64,000 nucleotides of DNA from Erysipelotrichaceae bacterium OPF54 (GCA_022834735.1 BQKD01000001.1:2457659-2521658); one strand, 5' to 3'; numbered from the stretch's first letter, positions 33,881 to 42,410 are shown. The notes: generated by a model from the letters alone, not told the origin. Made by a program: numbers and translations.

Positions 33881-35344
33881 TTATTCGCTGATCTCTTCTA
33901 CAACTTCCTTGTTCATTTCATCAAGTTTTGACTTCACTTCAGCAACCTTTTTCTTTGAAAGAGGATACCAGAAGATCAGGATCAGGGCAATGATCGCATA
34001 GCCGATAGCAGGAATTCCTGTCGTTACGGCGTAAATTCCATTTGTGACCGCTTCGCTCTGAACGATCGTCTGTGCACCCGTGCTTACCTGGTAGCCGATT
34101 GCTGTCAGGACAAATCCGCCAAGACCTCCGGCCAGCGCCTGTCCGATCTTGCGCGAGAACGAGTATACGCCATAGATCGTTCCGCCGTCGCATGAACCGG
34201 TTTCTACGGTCTGGTAGTCGATGATGTCCGAAATGAACGCCCAGATCATCAGGTTAAACAGTCCGGATCCAAGGTTGGCGAATACGAGGAACGCGCAGTA
34301 TACCCATGCGTTCGTGATCTTTGCGAAGAACAGGATCGCGTAAATGGCAGCTGAGAACAGCAGTCCGGCAGCCGAAGCTTCCTTCTTGCCGAATTTCACG
34401 GTGATCCAGCCCGAGAACGGGGCAAGGATCAGGGTGCAGCCTGTACCAAGCAGTCCGGCAACCGACATCGCGCCGATATTTTTAAAGTAATCCATGTACA
34501 GATACATGTTCATGGACTGGGTCATGAGCATGGCAAGCAGCAGTACGATCGCTGCCACGATGATCGATACAAGAGCGCGGTTTGTTACGAGCGCTTTGAC
34601 GAGCTCTTTTGCAGTCAGCTGTTTCTGGTTCGTATTATCCACGACGATCCGTTCTACCGACCACTTGTAGCAGATCGTGTAGCAGATGAGCGCCAGTACC
34701 GCAAAGATGCACGCCACCATGAATACGCGGTTTCCCTGAAGAACCTGGTTTCCAGCCGCATCGGTCGTGTAGATGAACAGCGGCGTAACGGATCCGACGA
34801 TCATTCCTGCCAGAGCGGCTCCGATCGAGCGGAACGTGGAAAGCATCGTGCGCTCTGCCGGCTTGTCGGTGATCGCCGATGCCATGGAACCGTAAGGGAT
34901 GTTGATTCCTGTGTAGCAGAAGCTTCCCCACAAAATGTAAGTGACGAAAATATAAATGACACGAACGGCGTACGGCAGGTTGGCCACCCATGGCACGAAC
35001 ATGAGCACGCCCGAAGCGATGACCGGAAGCGTCATACGTTTGATCCAAGGGCGGTAGCGTCCTTCTTTTGTCGGTTTGCTGTTGTCGACAAGACGTCCCA
35101 TCCCGATATCTGTGAATGCGTCAACGCAGCGGCTCACGAGGAACAGCGTACCAACCAGCGCGCCTGGAATACCTAAAACATTTGTATAGAACACCATCAG
35201 GAAGCTGCTTGCCATGATGAAGAAGAAGTCGTTTCCGAAATCTCCGCACATGTAGGCAATCTTGTCCTTTAAACCAAACGGTCTGTGTTCAGCGATCTGT
35301 TCTTCCTGACGAAGAACGCTTTTCTCTTCTGATACTTTGATCAT
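33881..35344 (-). CDS. GPH-family sugar symporter 1
   Basis: A 487-residue glycoside-pentoside-hexuronide:cation symporter of the MFS type with ~12 membrane segments. The GPH motif FYTNVLGIPGALVGTLFLVSR..DAFTDIGMGRLVD is near residue 70. The C-terminal tail is charged (KSKLDEMNKEVVEEISE). It is ~80% similar to symporters 2 and 3. Unlike them it has its own, different upstream region. By context (uxuA/uxuB, GH3) a glucuronide is a likely substrate; this is inference. Confidence 0.9.
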   Translation of the reverse strand: MIKVSEEKSVLRQEEQIAEHRPFGLKDKIAYMCGDFGNDFFFIMASSFLMVFYTNVLGIPGALVGTLFLVSRCVDAFTDIGMGRLVDNSKPTKEGRYRPWIKRMTLPVIASGVLMFVPWVANLPYAVRVIYIFVTYILWGSFCYTGINIPYGSMASAITDKPAERTMLSTFRSIGAALAGMIVGSVTPLFIYTTDAAGNQVLQGNRVFMVACIFAVLALICYTICYKWSVERIVVDNTNQKQLTAKELVKALVTNRALVSIIVAAIVLLLAMLMTQSMNMYLYMDYFKNIGAMSVAGLLGTGCTLILAPFSGWITVKFGKKEASAAGLLFSAAIYAILFFAKITNAWVYCAFLVFANLGSGLFNLMIWAFISDIIDYQTVETGSCDGGTIYGVYSFSRKIGQALAGGLGGFVLTAIGYQVSTGAQTIVQSEAVTNGIYAVTTGIPAIGYAIIALILIFWYPLSKKKVAEVKSKLDEMNKEVVEEISE

Positions 35345-35467
35345 TTGTATATTCTCCTTTTATGACGACACATTTTCTTTCATTTCTCTGAAAGCCCTGT
35401 CATCAAATAACAAACATACAATATCATTTGTGAATATTTTAACATATTCCAAATCTTGTTTTTTAAT

Positions 35468-35482
35468 TTGCATTTCTTGCTT
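35468..35482 (-). promoter_or_regulatory. weak match to the TGCAA-N5-GCG motif upstream of symporter 1
   Basis: TTTGCATTTCTTGCT resembles ATTGCAAATCTTGCG upstream of symporters 2 and 3 but has several mismatches. It lies ~125 bases from the symporter 1 start and may be a decayed site. Confidence 0.3.
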
Positions 35483-35496
35483 ATTTTAGAAGTTAT

Positions 35497-35532
35497 AAAA
35501 TAAAAGACAGTCCGAAAATAAAAGACAGTCCG
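35497..35532. repeat. 18-base exact tandem repeat
   Basis: AAAATAAAAGACAGTCCG occurs twice back to back (35497-35514, 35515-35532) at the foot of the terminator hairpin. Confidence 0.9.
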
Positions 35533-35545
35533 CTGCAGACTGTCT
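35515..35545 (-). terminator. terminator of symporter 2
   Basis: On the minus strand AGACAGTC-TGCAGCG-GACTGTCT is a perfect 8-bp stem followed by TTTATTTT; a second partial copy of the T-rich arm follows because of the tandem repeat. Confidence 0.85.
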
Positions 35546-35604
35546 TTCTCTATTTTACTTTCTTTTGTACTTTCTCAAAAAAGGATCTTACAGTTCACTC
35601 GCGA

Positions 35605-37053
35605 TTATTCCGCTTCGCTATTCATCGCTTCGATCTTCGATGTGATTTCTGCCAGTTTTTTCTTGGAAATCGGGTACCAGAAGATCAGGATCAGGGCAAT
35701 GCAGAAGTTTCCGATCGCAGGTGCTGCCGTTGTTACGGTATAGATCGCGTTTGTAACTTCAGCCGTCTGAACGATTGCCTGTCCGCCCGTACTGATCTGA
35801 TATCCGATCGCTGTCAGCATGAAACCGCCGACACCGCCAGCCAGGGCCTGACCGATCTTGCGGGAGAATGAATATACACCGTAGATCGTTCCGCCGTCGC
35901 ATGAACCGGTCTTTACTGTCTGGTAGTCGATGACATCCGAGATAAATGCCCACAGCATCAGGGTGAACAGTGCCGAACCGATATTGGCAATGATGAGCAG
36001 ACCGCAGTATACCCATGCGTTCTGGATGCGTGCGAAGAGCAGGATCGAGAACATCACAGACGAGAAGAGCAGTCCGGCTGCGGACGCTTCCTTCTTACCG
36101 AATCTGGCAGCGATCTTTCCAGCAAACGGCGCAAGAACAAGTGTTACGACTGTCTGGCTCATACCTGCCACAGACATCGCGCCGATATTCTTGAAGTAAT
36201 CCATGTACAGATACATGTTCATCGACTGCATGAGCAGCATGGAAAGCAGAGATACGATCGCCGCTGCGACCATGGAAGTCAGGGCGCGGTTCGTGATCAA
36301 AGCAGTCACGAGCTCTTTTGCTGTCAGCGGCTTCTGGTTCGAATTGTCGATAACGATACGCTCAACCGACCACTTGTAGCAGATCGTGTAGCAGATGAGC
36401 GCAAATACCGCGAACAGGCAGGCAACCATGAATACACGATTTCCCTGAAGGATCTGATTTCCGGCCGCATCGGTCGTGTAGATGAAGAGCGGAGTCAAAG
36501 ATCCAACGAACAGTCCGGCCAGTGTTGCACCGATCGAACGGGCTGTCGACAAAGCGGCACGCTCTGCCGGCTTATCCGTAATGGCAGATGCCATCGAACC
36601 GTAAGGAATATTGATTCCTGTGTAGCAGAAGCTTCCCCACAAAATGTAAGTGACGAAAATATAAACGACACGTACGGCGTATGGCAGGTTGGCTACCCAC
36701 GGCACGAACATCATGACGCCGGCAGCGACAACTGGAAGCATCATGCGTTTGATCCAAGGACGGTAGCGTCCTTCTTTTGTCGGTTTGCAGCTGTCGACAA
36801 GACGTCCCATACCAATGTCGGTGAAGGCGTCTACGCAACGGCTCACGAGGAACAGCGTACCAACCAGCGCACCCGGAATTCCGAGGACATTCGTATAGAA
36901 TACCATCAAAAAGCTGCTCGCCATGATGAAGAAGAAGTCGTTTCCGAAGTCTCCGCACATGTAGGCGATCTTGTCTTTCAGACCAAACGGTCTGTGTTCG
37001 ACTGCTTCGTGCTCATGAGCAAATGCAGTCTTCTTTTCTGAAACATTAATCAT
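35605..37053 (-). CDS. GPH-family sugar symporter 2
   Basis: A 482-residue GPH symporter, closely similar to symporters 1 and 3 over its full length. It begins MINVSEKKTAFAHEHEAVEHRPFGLKDKIAYM; GPH motifs and the GSCDGGTIYGVYSFSRKIGQALAGG block near residue 400 are intact. Its leader (37054-37139) shares the operator/stem pair with symporter 3. Both have GGAGAT 8 bases ahead of the ATG. Confidence 0.9.
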   Translation of the reverse strand: MINVSEKKTAFAHEHEAVEHRPFGLKDKIAYMCGDFGNDFFFIMASSFLMVFYTNVLGIPGALVGTLFLVSRCVDAFTDIGMGRLVDSCKPTKEGRYRPWIKRMMLPVVAAGVMMFVPWVANLPYAVRVVYIFVTYILWGSFCYTGINIPYGSMASAITDKPAERAALSTARSIGATLAGLFVGSLTPLFIYTTDAAGNQILQGNRVFMVACLFAVFALICYTICYKWSVERIVIDNSNQKPLTAKELVTALITNRALTSMVAAAIVSLLSMLLMQSMNMYLYMDYFKNIGAMSVAGMSQTVVTLVLAPFAGKIAARFGKKEASAAGLLFSSVMFSILLFARIQNAWVYCGLLIIANIGSALFTLMLWAFISDVIDYQTVKTGSCDGGTIYGVYSFSRKIGQALAGGVGGFMLTAIGYQISTGGQAIVQTAEVTNAIYTVTTAAPAIGNFCIALILIFWYPISKKKLAEITSKIEAMNSEAE

Positions 37054-37085
37054 GATATATCTCCTATTCTATGTTCCGGCTTCGG

Positions 37086-37139
37086 GTTAATGCTTTCACA
37101 AAAGTACCAGCCAATGATGACTCTTGTGAAAGCGCTAAC
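37086..37139 (-). promoter_or_regulatory. paired cre-like operators or leader stem, symporter 2
   Basis: Two cre-like half sites in inverted order: GTTAATGCTTTCACAA (37086-37101) and TTGTGAAAGCGCTAAC (37124-37139). They form a 4+10-bp stem with a small internal loop. The stem ends 33 bases ahead of the ATG. The same arrangement at symporter 3 has compensating changes (see findings). It may be bound by CcpA or a LacI-type protein, or act as RNA. Confidence 0.6.
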
Positions 37140-37206
37140 TCCGCAAGCACATGCTTAAGGATATATTAAATATTCTTCTGTGAACACTGTAAATCTTGTT
37201 TTCCCT

Positions 37207-37263
37207 ATTGCAAATCTTGCGGCAAGAATCGTAACCTTTTATGTAAAATCTGCAATGTAAGCG
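37207..37263 (-). promoter_or_regulatory. two TGCAA-N5-GCG repeats 42 bases apart, symporter 2
   Basis: TGCAAATCTTGCG (37209-37221) and TGCAATGTAAGCG (37251-37263) are direct repeats of TGCAA-N5-GCG with a 42-base step, or four helix turns, on the upstream side of the gene. This is typical for an AraC-type activator dimer or dimers. Confidence 0.55.
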
Positions 37264-37330
37264 TTTGAAAACAGCTTTTTTCTTAATAATTAATATTTCA
37301 TAAAACAATTTATGCAATATACAAACTTTG

Positions 37331-37344
37331 TGTGAAATTTCACA
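37331..37344. promoter_or_regulatory. 14-bp palindrome TGTGAAATTTCACA
   Basis: A perfect palindrome ~280 bases upstream of symporter 2. A similar site, ATGTGA-TATT-TCACAT, is at 39258-39273 ahead of symporter 3. Confidence 0.45.
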
Positions 37345-37538
37345 TACATTGCTTTCCCGCTTATTTTTGCCTGTTTCAGCTGCCGTATCTTTCTTGCGCT
37401 TTATTTTGTATAAAAGAAAGAAAAAGATCCGGTCAAGGATTGCTCCCGGACCGGATCGATGGATGAATGATTATTGATCTTTCTTTACTTTCTTGTTTTG
37501 TCTATTGTTCTGGAGCGTATACAAATCGTTGTTATTTC

Positions 37539-38981
37539 TTATTCCGCGTTCATCGCTTCGATCTTTACCCGGATCTCAGCCAGCTTTTTCTTCGAAAGCG
37601 GATACCAGAAGATCAGGATCATAGCGATCAGGAAGAGCCCGATCATCGGCACACCAGTCGTTACCGAGTAGATGGCATTCGTTACGGCTTCGCTCTGTAC
37701 GATGGCCTGTCCGCCAGTGCTTACCTGGTAGCCGATCGCTGTCAGGGCGAAACCGCCAAGTCCGCCTGCAAGAGCCTGACCGATCTTGCGGGAGAACGAG
37801 TATACACCGTATACTGTACCGCCGTCGCATGAACCGGTTTTTACTGTCTGGTAGTCAATGATGTCGGATACAAATGCCCAGAGCATCATGTTGAAGATCC
37901 CTGAACCGAGGTTGGCCAGAAGGAGCGTACCGCAGTATACCCAAGGGTTCTTGATGCGTGCGAAGAACAGGAATGCGTACACGGCCGATGCCCAGATCAG
38001 ACCGGCAGCCGAAGCTTCCTTCTTTCCGAATCTGGCAGCGATCTTTCCTGCAAACGGTGCGATGAGCAGCGTGCATCCTGTTCCCATCATGCCCGCTACA
38101 GACATGGCTCCTACGTTCTTGAAGTAGTCCACATACAGATACATGTTCATCGACTGCGAAAGCATCATCGAAAGCAGGGCCAGGATGGCTGCGGCAATGA
38201 TCGAAACGAGGGCACGGTTGGTAGCCAGCGCTTTGATCAGCTCTTTTGCGCCAAGCTGTTTCTGGTTCGAATTGTCGACAACGATACGTTCAACCGACCA
38301 TTTGTAGCAGATCGTGTAGCAGATGATAGCGCATACGGCGAAAATGCATGCCACCATGAATACGCGGTTTCCCTGAAGGACCTGGTTTCCGGCAGCGTCT
38401 GTCGTATAAACGAACAGCGGAGTCAGCGAACCAACGATCATACCGGCCATAGCCGCGCCGATGGAACGGGCAGTCGACAATGCGGCACGTTCCCCTGGCT
38501 TGTCAGTGATCGCAGAAGCCATGGAACCGTAAGGAATGTTGATTCCTGTGTAGCAGAAGCTTCCCCAGAGGATATAGGATACGAAGATGTATGCCACACG
38601 TACGCCGTAAGGCAGATGTGCAGCCCATGGGATGAACATGAATACGCCAGCGGCAACCACAGGGATCATCATCCGTTTGATCCAAGGACGGTAGCGTCCT
38701 TCTTTTGTCGGGGTGCTGCGGTCAACAAGACGCCCCATTCCGATGTCGGTGAAAGCGTCGATGCATCGGCTCACGAGGAACAGCGTACCTACAAGAGCTC
38801 CGGGAATTCCAAGCACTTTCGTGTAGAACACCATCAGGAAGCTGGATGCGAAGATAAAGAAGAAGTCGTTACCAAAGTCGCCGCAAAGGTAAGCGATCTT
38901 GTCTTTCAGGCCAAATGGTCTGTGTTCGACCGCCTGATGCTCATGGGCAAGGGCAGCCTTCTTTTCTGAAACATTAATCAT
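37539..38981 (-). CDS. GPH-family sugar symporter 3
   Basis: A 480-residue GPH symporter; its N terminus (MINVSEKKAALAHEHQAVEHRPF) is nearly the same as that of symporter 2. Loop residues differ from the other copies in places (for example VDRSTPTKEG against VDSCKPTKEG), which could change substrate choice. The family DAFTDIGMGRLVD and GSCDGGTVYGVYSFSRKIG motifs are intact. It ends in IFWYPLSKKKLAEIRVKIEAMNAE, like symporter 2. Confidence 0.9.
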   Translation of the reverse strand: MINVSEKKAALAHEHQAVEHRPFGLKDKIAYLCGDFGNDFFFIFASSFLMVFYTKVLGIPGALVGTLFLVSRCIDAFTDIGMGRLVDRSTPTKEGRYRPWIKRMMIPVVAAGVFMFIPWAAHLPYGVRVAYIFVSYILWGSFCYTGINIPYGSMASAITDKPGERAALSTARSIGAAMAGMIVGSLTPLFVYTTDAAGNQVLQGNRVFMVACIFAVCAIICYTICYKWSVERIVVDNSNQKQLGAKELIKALATNRALVSIIAAAILALLSMMLSQSMNMYLYVDYFKNVGAMSVAGMMGTGCTLLIAPFAGKIAARFGKKEASAAGLIWASAVYAFLFFARIKNPWVYCGTLLLANLGSGIFNMMLWAFVSDIIDYQTVKTGSCDGGTVYGVYSFSRKIGQALAGGLGGFALTAIGYQVSTGGQAIVQSEAVTNAIYSVTTGVPMIGLFLIAMILIFWYPLSKKKLAEIRVKIEAMNAE

Positions 38982-39013
38982 AATAAATCTCCTATTCTAA
39001 ATGGTGCTGTCGG

Positions 39014-39067
39014 GTTAAGGCTTTCCTAAGCATACCAGCCTGTGATGACGTTTAGGAAAGCGCTAAC
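39014..39067 (-). promoter_or_regulatory. paired cre-like operators or leader stem, symporter 3
   Basis: GTTAAGGCTTTCCTAA (39014-39029) and TTAGGAAAGCGCTAAC (39052-39067) form the same stem as in symporter 2, again 33 bases from the ATG. Two base pairs differ from copy 2 and both stay paired. Between the arms the sequence TACCAGCC..TGATGAC is shared by both copies. Confidence 0.6.
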
Positions 39068-39133
39068 ACCTGAGCACGTACTTAAGAATATCTTAAATAA
39101 TGCAAGCTGAACACTGTGAATCTTGCTTTTTAC

Positions 39134-39190
39134 ATTGCAAATCTTGCGACAAGAAACGTAATGTTTTCTATTATATTTGCAATGTAAGCG
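39134..39190 (-). promoter_or_regulatory. two TGCAA-N5-GCG repeats 42 bases apart, symporter 3
   Basis: TGCAAATCTTGCG (39136-39148) and TGCAATGTAAGCG (39178-39190): the same two sites and the same step as at symporter 2. Confidence 0.55.
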
Positions 39191-39283
39191 TTTCAAATGC
39201 ATCTTTTTTCATGATGATTAAGCTGTAATTAAACAATTTATGCAATGTATAAACACTATGTGATATTTCACATAATGTGATCA

Positions 39284-39461
39284 GGCCTGAGCCCGAGCGG
39301 AAAGTATCATGCAAGCATTTTGTTCGAGTACGAAAATCAAGTACCGGAAAGAAAGCCACACACTTTCCTCGGACTCGACTTCTCGATGAACGGGCTGTAC
39401 AAAGACAGCGAAGGAAACGAAGCAGACTATCCTCGCTATTACAGAAAATGGGAAAAGAAAA
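39284..39461 (+). pseudogene. tnpB: TnpB copy 2, middle fragment left of IS110
   Basis: Plus-strand fragment matching TnpB copy 1 from SGKYHASISFEYE through RuvC-I GLDFSMNGLYKDS to KWEKK. The 5' half of the gene is missing, and the 3' half resumes at 41119. The N-terminal loss predates or is separate from the IS110 insertion. Confidence 0.85.
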
Positions 39462-39483
39462 CTGTCATCACTCAATAAATAGC

Positions 39484-39519
39484 GAGACCCCAGAACATGA
39501 AAATCGGGGTCTCTTTTTT
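39484..39519 (+). terminator. terminator-like hairpin at the IS110 left end
   Basis: GAGACCCC (39484-39491) pairs with GGGGTCTC (39506-39513), followed by TTTTTT. It would stop read-through from outside before the bridge-RNA region. Confidence 0.8.
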
Positions 39520-39529
39520 GAATGTGCCG

Positions 39530-39725
39530 ATTCGTTTATACTAAAGCCAGCAGAGGATCATGAACACGTGTTCCTACCCAGTAGAAATACCTTAGGTATT
39601 CAAACTGTTAAGAAAACTGTCGTGTCTGATCTTATGAACCCCTAAATATACCTACGAGGACGAAGAATAAAATATCACGGACATTTCAAATGTATCGAAA
39701 CCGGTGATCAGACTGATCCGCTGCC
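39530..39725 (+). ncRNA. candidate IS110 bridge RNA
   Basis: The non-coding leader of IS110-group elements encodes a bridge RNA with a target loop and a donor loop. Here AAGAAAACTGTC (39610-39621) is identical to the left junction (39455-39466), and AGAATAA at ~39666-39672 matches the right element end at 41113-41119. These fit left target and left donor guides, with core CT. A right donor guide may be the GTGAT at ~39702 (partial match). RNA ends and expression are not shown. Confidence 0.5.
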
Positions 39726-39748
39726 TATCTTTTTAAGGAGGTATTGCT

Positions 39749-41047
39749 ATGGCGAAAGTTAAACCGATGGATGTCACACTTCCGATCGCATGCGGTGTCG
39801 ATGTCCACAAACGTTTTATTGTCGCTGTCGTATGCGACGCATCTGATCCTCTTCATCCGGCTTATTTCAAAAAACGTTTTTCTACTTTTACCAACGATCT
39901 GATCCGTTTCGATCACTGGCTGCTGGAACATGGCTGCCGTCATGTCTGCATGGAGTCCACAGGCAAATACTGGATTCCTGTCTTCAATGTTCTCGAATCC
40001 GATATGGAAGAAGTCCGTATCGTGAATCCCAAATGGGTGAAAGCTGTTCGGGACGAAAAAGACGATGATAAAGATGCCATGTGGATCGTCAACAAGTATC
40101 GTCATGGCGAAACGAAGAAAAGCTTTATTCCAGACTGGACGATCCGAAAATTAAGAGAACTGACGCGTCTAAGAATAAAATATGTGCAGCAGTGCACGCA
40201 GGAGAAGAACCGTCTCATCAATTCGCTCACATGCCGGAACTATAAGCTGGATATGGTTTTCTCAAGCGTTTTTTCAAAAAGCGCACAAAAGATCATCGAT
40301 CTGCTGATTGGTGAGGATCCCTATACAAAAGAAGATATTCTCTGCTGCGTCGACAGCCGATGCCGTGCTTCGCAGGAAGATATACTGGAAGCATGCAATG
40401 GTTTTGAATTTGACGCGGTCGAAAAGAAAATCATTGCCCATACACGTCAGCATCTCCAGTTCCTTGAAGAACAGATCAGGACACTGGATGAAGAGATCGA
40501 CATGCTGGCGGCCCAATATAAAAAAGAGATCGATCTTCTGATGAGCGTTCCGGGTATAGGAAGAATGTCAGCTATAAAGATCATTGCGGAAATAGGAAAC
40601 AATATGGATCCGTTCTATACAGCCGACAAGCTGACACGATGGGCCGGACTTGTACCAGGACGAAATGAATCAGCTGGAAAGAAGAACAGCCGGCATATTA
40701 CAAAGGGAGGGAAATATCTCAAACCGGTTCTCGTGGAGTGTGCGTGGGCAGCTATCAAGGCGCAGAATCCGTATTATCGGTACAAGTTCAACGGAATTGC
40801 AGGAAGACAAGGAAAAAAAAGGGCCATCATCGCGATTGCCAGGAAAATACTTGTCAGTATCTGGTCAATGTTGAAAGATGGCGCAGAATGGCATCCAAAA
40901 GATATGGATGACAATGGAAGACCGCGCGAACTGAGCCTTCGCAAAGCCAAGAGAAACTTTAAAACGGTCATCCGGGATCTACTGGATCTCGGCAAGACAA
41001 AAGAAGAAATCGCAATAGATCTTGTGACTATTATAAACCAAAGTTAG
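39749..41047 (+). CDS. IS110-family DEDD recombinase
   Basis: A 432-residue recombinase. ATG follows AAGGAGGT. N-terminal RuvC-like DEDD: Asp in CGVDVHKRF (residue ~18), Glu in CMESTGKYW (~72), Asp in DDDKDAMWIV (~110). The C-terminal Tnp domain has SVPGIGRMSA, then LVPGRNESAGKK, where the conserved Ser is the covalent nucleophile. Both domains look intact, so the element may be active. It recombines donor and target guided by the bridge RNA. Confidence 0.93.
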   Translation: MAKVKPMDVTLPIACGVDVHKRFIVAVVCDASDPLHPAYFKKRFSTFTNDLIRFDHWLLEHGCRHVCMESTGKYWIPVFNVLESDMEEVRIVNPKWVKAVRDEKDDDKDAMWIVNKYRHGETKKSFIPDWTIRKLRELTRLRIKYVQQCTQEKNRLINSLTCRNYKLDMVFSSVFSKSAQKIIDLLIGEDPYTKEDILCCVDSRCRASQEDILEACNGFEFDAVEKKIIAHTRQHLQFLEEQIRTLDEEIDMLAAQYKKEIDLLMSVPGIGRMSAIKIIAEIGNNMDPFYTADKLTRWAGLVPGRNESAGKKNSRHITKGGKYLKPVLVECAWAAIKAQNPYYRYKFNGIAGRQGKKRAIIAIARKILVSIWSMLKDGAEWHPKDMDDNGRPRELSLRKAKRNFKTVIRDLLDLGKTKEEIAIDLVTIINQS

Positions 41048-41118
41048 CATGATGTAACGGGGGAAAGGGGGAAGTTTAGCCAAAATAGCATTTTAGCCAA
41101 AAATGATTTACAGAATAA

Positions 41119-41631
41119 CTGGAACGGGAACAGCGAAAGCTGTCGCACATGCAGAAAGGCTCCAGAAACTGGGAAAAACAGCGGATCAAGGTCGCAAAAT
41201 TGCATGAAAAGGTTGCTAATCAAAGAAAGGATTTCCTGCATAAGCGATCAAGAGAGATCGTCAATGCGTATGACTGCGTCTGCATAGAAGACCTGGATAT
41301 GAAGACGATGGCAAGGTCGCTGCATTTCGGCAAATCGGTCCATGACAACGGATGGGGCATGTTCACTACTTTCCTGAAGTACAAATTAGAAGATCAAGGA
41401 AAACAGCTGATCCGGATCGACAAATGGTATCCATCCAGCCAGACCTGCTCTGTGTGCGGATATAAGAACCCGGAAACAAAAGATCTCGGCATGCGGGAAT
41501 GGGATTGTCCGAACTGCAAAAGCCATCACGATAGGGATCTCAATGCCGCAATCAATATAAGAGCGGAAGGCATGCGGATCGTATTGGCATACCCTGTAAA
41601 TAAAAAAGAACCGTGGGACACACGGGGATAG
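41119..41631 (+). pseudogene. tnpB: TnpB copy 2, C-terminal fragment right of IS110
   Basis: Resumes in the frame of the left piece and runs KLSHMQKGSRNWEKQRIKV to the end. RuvC-II CIEDLDMKTMAR, the zinc finger CSVCGYKN..CPNCK and RuvC-III DRDLNAAINI are intact. It is ~90% identical to copy 1 over this range. The stop is followed by the same right end as copy 1. Confidence 0.85.
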
Positions 41632-41735
41632 CTCGCTTATGCTGTGGTCAATAGACTGCTCGAACGAGAACCGACTGTTCGCTTTTTAAGCGAAAGGAAG
41701 CCTCCACCTCTTCAGGTGGGGGAGGATGTCACAAT
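41632..41735 (+). ncRNA. omega-RNA/right end of TnpB copy 2
   Basis: Plus-strand match to the copy 1 right end (13849-13990), including the terminal hairpin around CACCTCTTCAGGTG and the end GGATGTCACAAT. The internal hairpin sequence differs from copy 1 (GGTC-AATA-GACT here). Confidence 0.6.
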
Positions 41736-42410
41736 AGGCCCAGTAATCTTTGACATACTGCGGCGCATCTTCCGAAGGACATCCGGCAGTCCGCCTGCCA
41801 GAGCGTATTCGCCTTCCTTGTAATCTTTTGTACGCTGCGCGCACAATTGTCTGCGGACCGCGTTGCGGGCTTCTTTCGAATCATCCGCATCAAAATATCC
41901 GTTCGCATTGACACGTGAGATATCGTACATCGTGCTCGCAACTGTCGCTTTGATGCGCGGATCATTGGCAGCCGCATTGACGGCCATGCCGCCCCAGCCG
42001 CAGATTCCCAGGATACCGACTCTTTCAGGATCCACATCAGCACGTGTGCTCAAATAATCAACGGCGGCGCTGAAATCTTCGGTATTGATGCCCGGAGAGA
42101 CAACATTTCTTGGAAATCCTCCGGATTCTCCGGTAAAAGACGGATCGAAAGCGATGGTCAGGAACCCGCGCTCTGCCAGTTCCTGTGCGTACAGTCCGGA
42201 TGACTGTTCCTTTACTGCGCCGAACGGTCCGCTGACCACAATCGCTGTAAGCTTCTCATCGACCGCTCCTTTCGGACGATACAGATCAGCCGCAAGCGTC
42301 ACACCGTACCGGTTGATGAATTCTATTTTTTCGTGATCCACTGTATCGCTTTTCGGGAATGTTTTGTCCCACTCTGATGTCAAATGGAGTTTTTCCATTT
42401 TCATTGTCAT
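41736..42410 (-). pseudogene. alpha/beta hydrolase, truncated and frameshifted
   Basis: The N-terminal ~215 residues of an alpha/beta hydrolase of the DUF1100/dienelactone-hydrolase-like type: AIVVSGPFGAVKEQSSGLYAQ and the nucleophile-elbow-like GILGICGWGGMA (Cys rather than Ser at the elbow). At ~41790 a one-base deletion changes frame: the shifted frame reads EDAPQYVKDYWAY, as in family members. TnpB copy 2's right end then cuts the gene after GCCTAT. The catalytic His region is lost. AAGGAGGT precedes the ATG. Confidence 0.85.

Larger units (their letters stand above)
39462..41121 (+). mobile_element. IS110-family element inserted in TnpB copy 2
   Basis: About 1.66 kb. TnpB codons resume directly at the right end (ACTG at 41118-41121, then GAACGGGAACAGCG) and end at the left (ACTG at 39461-39464). 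ACTG, or CTG, is thus the shared core at both ends; IS110 elements insert at a short core without inverted repeats. Content: a ~285-base leader, the recombinase gene, and a ~70-base right end with TTTAGCCAAAA twice (41074-41084, 41091-41101). Confidence 0.85.
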
